The position numbers and the translations under genes are program-made. 10,676 bases of DNA. It comes from Ignavibacteriaceae bacterium. GTDB taxonomy: Bacteria > Bacteroidota > Ignavibacteria > Ignavibacteriales > Ignavibacteriaceae. Shown here piece after piece: positions 5,953 through 10,676 of this stretch. Every line of letters begins with the position of its first letter. The first letter of the stretch is position 1. Under the pieces are notes generated by a model, which was given only the letters and a program-made list of their open reading frames with translations, did not search any database and was not told the DNA's origin. The stretch lies in assembly GCA_031292465.1 (NCBI GenBank), contig JARLHB010000079.1, positions 1 through 10,676 on the forward strand. Direction: 5' to 3'.

Positions 5953-6470
5953 ATATAAAAGTTATTAATTTAATTAATAGATAGAAATGAACTATTATAA
6001 TTTACTCAATACTTTTAGATAAAAGCAAATAATAATTTATTAATGGAAGCTTTCCTGATGGACAGGTTTCTTGTACTATATATGGTTCGTCTGATAAGAT
6101 TCACCAGTTAAATAACGGCATGTTTTATGTTACATAGGATCAGATACGCAGTTAAAACAAAATCTTTTGATAAACATAGAAGAACAATCAAGATTGATGA
6201 AGCCGTTTTATGAAATTAAGAAGGAAACAAACAAGTGTCTAAAAGACAAATTGATTCGACACTTGTTATGAAGAGATAAGTTTTGAAAATTTTTCAAATA
6301 TTTGCTTTTATATTCATTTGTGCTTTTCATGTATATTACTTCCCTCTCGAGAGAGGAATAAAATGGTGTGTGGAAATAATTTAAATATTAGAATATCTTT
6401 TTAGTTATACTAATAACTAATTTATGTTACACAAAATAAATTTATATTAAAGTAACTTGATAATACAAGT
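5953..6470. other. AT-rich region without an intact gene
   Basis: No complete ORF of convincing quality is seen. The promoter for the minus-strand RNA unit should lie at about 5953-6020 (a TATAAT occurs on that strand), but I cannot define it. A frameshifted gene remnant occupies 6036-6271 and includes a 10-bp inverted repeat (6230-6239/6258-6267). A CTCTCGAGAG palindrome lies near 6345. Otherwise there is nothing I can name. Confidence 0.5.
6036..6271 (+). pseudogene. Frameshifted fragment of an unknown gene
   Basis: One frame reads FINGSFPDGQVSCTIYGSSD and on to NNGMFYVT, ending at TAG (6135-6137). The next frame picks up at about 6131 with YIGSDTQLKQNLLINIEEQS and runs to a TGA at 6269-6271. 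Both stretches have protein-like composition and join across a single frameshift, so together they look like a roughly 78-residue remnant of a longer protein. Stops block the frame upstream of 6036. I do not recognise the protein; the call rests only on the appearance of the translation. Confidence 0.35.
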
Positions 6471-6505
6471 GGCGAAACAGCGTTTCGCCGTACAATTTTG
6501 CGTAA
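6471..6505. repeat. Dispersed 24-bp repeat, copy 2, with hairpin
   Basis: GGCGAAAC (6471-6478), AGC, GTTTCGCC (6482-6489) form a perfect 8-bp hairpin with a 3-nt loop. From 6482 to 6505 the sequence is identical to 303-326. It belongs to the same loose class as the hairpin-GAAAC modules inside the MITE. Confidence 0.75.
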
Positions 6506-6519
6506 CATGCGTTACTAAC

Positions 6520-6606
6520 TTACAGCAAATTACTTGCAAGCTCCGCAAGTTCAGAGCGTTCGCCCTTTTCAAGATTTACATGGGCGTACAGCCTCTGCCC
6601 TTTGAA
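6520..6606 (-). pseudogene. Spare phoH 3' end, copy 1
   Basis: Read on the minus strand this gives FKGQRLYAHVNLEKGERSEL then AELASNLL and a TAA stop, identical in all 28 residues to the C-terminus of the real PhoH (6926-7012). At the nucleotide level 17 bases differ in 15 codons, every one synonymous. There is no start codon and no upstream gene body. The sequence must have been under selection as part of a working gene until recently, so it probably comes from a diverged phoH allele. Confidence 0.85.
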
Positions 6607-6609
6607 TAT

Positions 6610-6706
6610 GTAGGTCGGGCAGGTTTGCCCGACTACTGTGCTGACTTAAATTTAATCGGCAATTCTCCTAAGCATTGGACTGGTCGAGCATATCTGCTCG
6701 ACCTAC
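6610..6706. repeat. REPIN-like palindrome pair, copy 1
   Basis: The 97-bp unit starts with GTAG followed by the hairpin GTCGGGCA-GGTT-TGCCCGAC (6614-6633). It ends with an inverted second hairpin, GGTCGAGCA-TATC-TGCTCGACC (6682-6703) then TAC, which read on the minus strand also begins GTAG. A GTAG foot plus hairpin, as two copies facing each other, is the layout of REP doublets (BIME/REPIN) mobilised by RAYT (TnpA-REP) transposases. No RAYT gene is in the window. Confidence 0.75.
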
Positions 6707-6726
6707 ATTTTATAAAACTCATGCTT

Positions 6727-6801
6727 TTACAAAAGGTTGCTTGCAAGTTCAGAGCGTTCGCCTTTTTCAAGATTCACATGGGCATACAGCCTTTTGCCTT
6801 T
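6727..6801 (-). pseudogene. Spare phoH 3' end, copy 2
   Basis: The minus strand reads KGKRLYAHVNLEKGERSELA then SNLL and TAA. Compared with the real gene end it has one amino-acid change (Q to K), a 9-nt in-frame deletion inside the repeated LAELA segment, and seven synonymous differences. It lies between the two REPIN-like units. There is no start codon, and the preceding in-frame codon is a stop. Confidence 0.85.
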
Positions 6802-6808
6802 TTAATAT

Positions 6809-6905
6809 GTAGGTCGGGCAGGTTTGCCCGACTACTGTGCTGACTTAAATTTAATCGGCAACTCTCCTAAGCATAGAACTGGTCGAGCATATCTGCTCGA
6901 CCTAC
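6809..6905. repeat. REPIN-like palindrome pair, copy 2
   Basis: This 97-bp unit differs from 6610-6706 at only three positions, all in the spacer between the two hairpins (AACTC for AATTC, CATAGAA for CATTGGA). Both hairpins and their GTAG feet are unchanged. It begins 199 bp after copy 1 and ends 20 bp beyond the stop codon of phoH, so it may also fold in the 3' end of the phoH transcript. Confidence 0.78.
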
Positions 6906-6925
6906 ATTTGATAAAATTCATGCTT

Positions 6926-8293
6926 TTATAAAAGGTTACTTGCCAGCTCTGCAAGTTCTGAGCGTTCTCCTTTTTCAAGATTCACATGGGCATACAATCT
7001 TTGTCCTTTAAAATGGTCTATTAAATATGACAGCCCGTTTGACTGCGAATCCAGATAAGGATGGTCTATCTGATAAATATCCCCGGTAAACACAATCTTA
7101 GAGCCTTCGCCGGCGCGCGTAATAATAGTTTTAATTTCATGCGGGGTAAGGTTCTGGGCTTCATCAACAATAAAGAATATTCTTTGCAGGCTGCGCCCTC
7201 TTATATAAGACAGAGGTTCGATAACAAGCTTTTCATCTTTAACCATATTGGTTATAACCTGGCTCTGCTTGTCGCTGTCAGTAAACTGGTCCTGTATAAC
7301 GCGCAGGTTATCCCACAGCGGCTGCATATAAGGCTCAATTTTACTCTGCACATCGCCGGGCAGGAACCCTATATCTTTATTGCTTAACGGAACAATCGGG
7401 CGGGCAATATATATCTGCCTGTAAAACTTTCTTACATGCAAAGCGCTTGCAAGCGCAAGCAGCGTTTTGCCTGTTCCGGCTTTGCCCGTTAATGAAACCA
7501 ACGGTACGTTATTATTGGTTAAGGCATCAACAGCAAAAGTCTGTTCGGCATTTCGCGGCTTTATTCCGTATATAATATTTTTATCAACCTTGCGCAGGTT
7601 TTCCATTTCGGAATCAAGATAAGCCAGCACTGAACGGCTGGTATTGCGTATAATATAAAATTTATTCGGAACCGGATCTTTGTCAAGCTTCTTTAAAATA
7701 TGCTTTGCAGGCATTTCATAAGGGGACTGGAACAGCTTAACAATAAAGTCATCATCAAAATCTTCAACTATTTCTTTGCCGCTGTACAATTCTTCAAGGC
7801 TTGTAATTCTGTCTGTGCTGTAATCTTCTGCAAGTATTCCCACCGCTTTAGCCTTCATGCGGAGGTTTACATCCTTGCTTACAAGAATAACCGTTCTTTC
7901 TTTGAATTTTTTACTCCATTCAAGCGCAACAGAAAGGATTCTATGGTCGGGCGTATCTTCCTTAAAAATACCTTTTATTTCACCGGTCAGATCTTTGGCA
8001 ATTCCTATTTTTATTTTCCCCCTGCCTTTGCCGATGGAAACTCCCCCGTTAAATAATGCAGTGCCCGTCATTGAATCAAGCGTACGGGCAAATTCCCTTG
8101 CATTCAGGTTAATAACCTGGTTGCCTCTTTTAAAATGATCGAGTTCCTCAATAACCGTTAAAGGTATTACTATATCATGCTCCTGGAAATGATCTATACA
8201 GGTAGCATCATGCAGTATTACGTTTGTATCCAGAACAAATGTTTTTAATTGTTTTTTGTGAACAACTTCTTTTGTCGTCTTATTTGTCCGCAT
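6926..8293 (-). CDS. phoH: PIN domain-PhoH ATPase fusion (PhoH2/YlaK type)
   Basis: This 455-aa cytoplasmic protein combines an N-terminal PIN nuclease domain (about 18-165) with a C-terminal PhoH helicase-like ATPase (about 245-455). PIN acidic residues are visible in LDTNVI (D22), VIEELD (E49/E50), TPDH (D116) and SKDVNLR (D141). The ATPase has Walker A GKAGTGKT (270-277), Walker B FFIVDEAQN (373-381) and FTGDIYQID (402-410). PIN-PhoH proteins are linked to ATP-driven RNA unwinding and cleavage; the physiological target here is unknown. AGGA, 6 nt before the ATG, supports the start. It diverges from carA across a 381-bp gap. The last 28 codons are repeated twice downstream between REPIN-like elements. 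Confidence 0.93.
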   Translation of the reverse strand: MRTNKTTKEVVHKKQLKTFVLDTNVILHDATCIDHFQEHDIVIPLTVIEELDHFKRGNQVINLNAREFARTLDSMTGTALFNGGVSIGKGRGKIKIGIAKDLTGEIKGIFKEDTPDHRILSVALEWSKKFKERTVILVSKDVNLRMKAKAVGILAEDYSTDRITSLEELYSGKEIVEDFDDDFIVKLFQSPYEMPAKHILKKLDKDPVPNKFYIIRNTSRSVLAYLDSEMENLRKVDKNIIYGIKPRNAEQTFAVDALTNNNVPLVSLTGKAGTGKTLLALASALHVRKFYRQIYIARPIVPLSNKDIGFLPGDVQSKIEPYMQPLWDNLRVIQDQFTDSDKQSQVITNMVKDEKLVIEPLSYIRGRSLQRIFFIVDEAQNLTPHEIKTIITRAGEGSKIVFTGDIYQIDHPYLDSQSNGLSYLIDHFKGQRLYAHVNLEKGERSELAELASNLL

Positions 8294-8509
8294 CTATATT
8301 CCTGGGTTTTGAATTATAATCATATTGAATAGATTTAACTTAATTTTAGCAATAAATAACCATAAAAAAAAAAGGATGGAAATTGACATGATGAATACAA
8401 CTCATATTCTTCTGCAATTTTATAAATAATCCCCTGAATAACATACTAAAATCCGCTTTTTAATATTAATTATAAGTGAAAATAATCACTAAAAATATCA
8501 TTTAGCAAA

Positions 8510-8540
8510 TTGAATATAAAGTGTCTTTGGCTTATATTTG
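8510..8540 (+). promoter_or_regulatory. Candidate Bacteroidota-type promoter for carAB
   Basis: TTG (8510-8512), a 20-bp gap and TATATTTG (8533-8540) match the TTG/TAnnTTTG pattern and have the same spacing as the candidate ahead of the toxin-antitoxin operon. Transcription would begin near 8546, giving carA a leader of about 130 nt that includes the terminator-like hairpin at 8616-8645. Confidence 0.5.
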
Positions 8541-8602
8541 TAAAACTTTTAGAAAAGATATTGTACCGGACATTAACACAACCAAAAATAAATTATTTTG
8601 AA

Positions 8603-8645
8603 GAGTCTATAAATGAATAGCCACTCCATGAGTGGCTATTTTTTT
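8603..8645 (+). terminator. Intrinsic terminator with competing hairpin in the carAB leader
   Basis: AATAGCCACTC (8616-8626), loop CAT and GAGTGGCTATT (8630-8640) form an 11-bp perfect stem merging into a T7 run (8639-8645), a textbook intrinsic terminator. It ends 29 bp before carA, and no plus-strand gene lies upstream. GAGTCTAT (8603-8610) can instead pair with ATAG and ACTC of the terminator's 5' arm (8 bp, CC bulge), which would prevent termination. This suggests an attenuator. A 12-codon ORF (MNSHSMSGYFFV, 8613-8651) overlaps it without a strong ribosome site. It could also simply end a short RNA started at 8546. Confidence 0.65.
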
Positions 8646-8674
8646 GTTTAATAAGAAGAACAAGTAAAAAGAAA

Positions 8675-9748
8675 ATGAGTAAAATGAATACAGCAAAATT
8701 AGTTTTGGAAGACGGCTCCGAGTTTACCGGCATTGCATTCGGTTATGATAAGAATGCCAACGGAGAAGTAGTCTTCAATACAGGTATGGTAGGTTATCCC
8801 GAAACTATGACGGATCCATCATACTGCGGACAGATTTTAGTATGTACTTTCCCTTTAATAGGAAACTACGGCGTACCCGGATATGAAAGAGAAAACGGGC
8901 TGTTAAAGTATTTTGAATCTGAAGGAATACACTGCAGGGCTTTAATAATATCCGATTACTCTCATGATTATTCGCATTGGAATGCCAAAAGATCGCTTGA
9001 TGACTGGATGAAAGAGCAAAAGATTCCCGGAATATACGGCATAGACACACGAATGCTTACCCGGATACTACGCGAGAAAGGAACAATGCTCGGGAAAGTT
9101 GTAATAAATGAAAATGAACCGATTGATTTTGAAGATGTAAGTAAACTTGACCTTCCCGGGCAGGTAAGCATTAAGCAGCCGGTTGAATATTCCTGCGGTA
9201 AGAGAAAGATAATCTTAGTCGATTGCGGAACGAAAAACAATATTATCCAGGCATTCTTAAAAAGGGATATTACCGTAATACGCGTACCTTATGATTATGA
9301 TTTTTCAAAAGAAAAGGCGAACGGGGTATTAATATCCAACGGACCGGGCGACCCTAAAATGTGCCAGACAACTATAGAGAATACCCGCAAAGCAATGAGC
9401 TCCGGAATACCAATGCTTGGCGTTTGCCTCGGCAGCCAGATAATGGCACTTGCCGCCGGCGCCGATACTTATAAATTAAAATACGGCCACAGAAGCCACA
9501 ACCAGCCATGCAATGAAATGGGAACTAAAAGATGTTACATTACTTCCCAGAACCACGGCTATGCAGTTAATTCCGAAACGCTGCCGGAAGACTGGCGCGA
9601 GTGGTTTGTAAATGATAATGACGATACGAATGAAGGCATAATACATATTTCCAAGCCGTTTTTTGCAGCACAATTTCACCCGGAAGCGTCGCCAGGGCCG
9701 GACGATACGGAATTTATTTTTGACATGTTTTTGAGGGCATTAAAATGA
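8675..9748 (+). CDS. carA: Carbamoyl-phosphate synthase small (glutaminase) subunit
   Basis: CarA hydrolyses glutamine and channels ammonia to CarB for carbamoyl phosphate, the precursor of pyrimidines and arginine. This 357-aa protein has the CarA-specific N-terminal domain (about 6-150, with VVFNTGMVGYPE at 32-43) and a class I glutamine amidotransferase domain (about 178-357). The triad is C251 in MLGVCLGSQ and H335/E337 in QFHPEAS; NGPGDP is at 222-227. GSQ replaces the more common GHQ, but that residue is not part of the triad and varies in Bacteroidota-like CarA. A second in-frame ATG (8684) is an alternative start; neither has a strong Shine-Dalgarno. The stop overlaps the carB start (ATGA). 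A terminator-like hairpin in the leader suggests attenuation. Confidence 0.96.
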   Translation: MSKMNTAKLVLEDGSEFTGIAFGYDKNANGEVVFNTGMVGYPETMTDPSYCGQILVCTFPLIGNYGVPGYERENGLLKYFESEGIHCRALIISDYSHDYSHWNAKRSLDDWMKEQKIPGIYGIDTRMLTRILREKGTMLGKVVINENEPIDFEDVSKLDLPGQVSIKQPVEYSCGKRKIILVDCGTKNNIIQAFLKRDITVIRVPYDYDFSKEKANGVLISNGPGDPKMCQTTIENTRKAMSSGIPMLGVCLGSQIMALAAGADTYKLKYGHRSHNQPCNEMGTKRCYITSQNHGYAVNSETLPEDWREWFVNDNDDTNEGIIHISKPFFAAQFHPEASPGPDDTEFIFDMFLRALK

Positions 9749-10676
9749 TAAAAAGAGGTAAACCAAGAAAAGTACTTATTTTAGGTTCGGGAGCTCTTCA
9801 AATCGGGCAGGCCGGTGAATTCGATTACTCAGGCAGTCAGGCAATTAAAGCACTAAAGGAAGACGGAATTACCTCCGTACTTATAAATCCCAATATTGCT
9901 ACAATCCAGACTTCCGCAGACTTTGCCGATAAAGTTTATTTTCTGCCAATCAAGGCAGAGTTTGTTGAAAAAATTATACAGAAGGAAGAACCGGACAGCA
10001 TACTTTTGCAGTTTGGCGGACAAACCGCATTAAATGTAGGAGTAGAACTTTTTGAAAAAGGAATACTTAAAAAGTATAATGTTAAAGTGCTTGGTACTCA
10101 GGTAGAAGCGATACAGGCAACGGAAGACAGGCTGATATTCGGCAATAAGGTTAATGAAGTAGATTTGAAAGTAGCAGTAAGTAAAACTGCAAAGAATGTT
10201 GAGGAAGCAATTGCCGCGGCAGAAGAAATTGGTTTTCCTGTAATGGTTAGAATTGCCTACGCCCTCGGCGGTTTAGGCTCCGGTATTGTTAATAACAAAG
10301 AAGAACTAACTGATAAAGCAAGGCGCGCATTCTCTTTTACAAAGCAGATCCTGATTGAAGAATCTCTTTACGGCTGGAAAGAAGTTGAGTACGAAATTGT
10401 CCGGGATAAATACAATAACTGTATCACCATCTGCTCCATGGAAAATATCGATCCGATGGGAATACATACGGGCGACAGCGTTGTAATTGCGCCGGTTCAA
10501 ACTCTTTCTGCAAGCGAGAATTTTATGCTGCGCTCCATTGGAATAAAATTAATCAGGCATCTCGGTATTATCGGCGAATGTAATATTCAATATGCGCTTG
10601 ATCCTAAATCAGATGATTACAGGATAATAGAAGTAAATGCAAGATTAAGCCGCAGTTCTGCGCTTGCATCAAAAGC
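9745..10676 (+). CDS. carB: Carbamoyl-phosphate synthase large subunit, N-terminal part (runs off window)
   Basis: The gene begins with the ATG overlapping the carA stop and stays open to the window end: 310 codons of a protein usually about 1070 residues long. It encodes MIKRGKPRKVLILGSGALQI followed by GQAGEFDYSGSQAI, the start of the first pre-ATP-grasp domain, then LLQFGGQTALNVGVEL and the ATP-grasp sequence VRIAYALGGLGSGI. Near the end IGECNIQYALDP and IIEVNARLSRSSALASK are the conserved ligand and metal residues of the carboxyphosphate domain. The wording resembles Bacteroidota and eukaryotic CPS rather than E. coli. Coupled translation with carA fits the 1:1 complex. The remaining two-thirds, including the carbamate-phosphate half and the allosteric domain, lie outside. 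Confidence 0.97.
   Translation, partial: MIKRGKPRKVLILGSGALQIGQAGEFDYSGSQAIKALKEDGITSVLINPNIATIQTSADFADKVYFLPIKAEFVEKIIQKEEPDSILLQFGGQTALNVGVELFEKGILKKYNVKVLGTQVEAIQATEDRLIFGNKVNEVDLKVAVSKTAKNVEEAIAAAEEIGFPVMVRIAYALGGLGSGIVNNKEELTDKARRAFSFTKQILIEESLYGWKEVEYEIVRDKYNNCITICSMENIDPMGIHTGDSVVIAPVQTLSASENFMLRSIGIKLIRHLGIIGECNIQYALDPKSDDYRIIEVNARLSRSSALASK

Noticed and set aside
6230..6267. Terminator-like inverted repeat (10-bp arms)
   Set aside because: The 18-nt loop and lack of a solid U tract on either strand make it unlikely; it may be incidental within the gene remnant.
6457..6843. 128-codon open frame on the plus strand
   Set aside because: It spans the REPIN hairpins and antisense phoH tails and repeats itself internally; it is open only because of the tandem array and has no family-like content.
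6471..6905. CRISPR array
   Set aside because: The repeats are two long units with 3' gene fragments between them, not short regular repeats with unique spacers, and there are no cas genes.
8390..8431. 13-codon ORF MMNTTHILLQFYK between phoH and carA
   Set aside because: An upstream AGGATGG is poorly spaced and there is no other support; too short to call.
9425..9440. CarA GSQ instead of GHQ as a sign of an inactive glutaminase
   Set aside because: The triad Cys251, His335 and Glu337 is complete and this His position varies in Bacteroidota-type CarA.

Overview
The window looks like chromosomal DNA from an AT-rich member of the Bacteroidota/Ignavibacteriota (FCB) group. The evidence is a DUF5916 outer-membrane-type protein, a PIN-PhoH ATPase, carAB genes whose residues resemble Bacteroidota and eukaryotic homologues (GVCLGSQ in CarA, IGQAGEFDYSGSQ in CarB), and two candidate promoters of the Bacteroidota form (TTG, 20 bp, TAnnTTTG). 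The phylum is inferred from remembered family features, not from a search.

Layout. 1-332 is gene-free and holds palindromes. 333-2510 (-) is a secreted CBM9-like/DUF5916 beta-barrel protein. 2511-3356 is gene-free but contains a 334-bp MITE-like insertion with 19-bp imperfect terminal inverted repeats and a perfect 8-bp target duplication. 3357-4406 (-) is mnmA (tRNA 2-thiolation). 4542-5041 (+) is a complete YefM/Phd-YoeB toxin-antitoxin pair, followed by two gene fossils: a second yoeB tail (5057-5143) and a decayed copy of the mnmA 5' end (5163-5350, -).

5432-5952 holds the most unusual unit, all best read on the minus strand. In order it has a leader hairpin, a strong Shine-Dalgarno with an 11-codon ORF, a compact pseudoknotted RNA of about 187 nt closed by a perfect 13-bp stem, and an unassigned 79-aa protein gene. 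I do not recognise the RNA family. 5953-6519 has no intact gene, only a frameshifted gene remnant and a dispersed repeat. 6520-6925 is a tandem array of two REPIN-like palindrome pairs alternating with two spare copies of the phoH 3' end. One spare tail encodes exactly the same 28 residues as the real gene end but differs at 17 nucleotides, all synonymous.

6926-8293 (-) is the PIN-PhoH gene. Divergent from it, 8675-9748 (+) carA and 9745 to the window end (+) carB overlap by 4 bp and encode carbamoyl-phosphate synthetase. Their leader contains a near-perfect intrinsic terminator with a competing upstream hairpin, which suggests attenuation.

The core genes (mnmA, phoH, carAB) are ordinary housekeeping genes. 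The interest lies between them: small non-autonomous elements, partial gene duplications at gene ends, and an uncharacterised structured RNA with a small protein.
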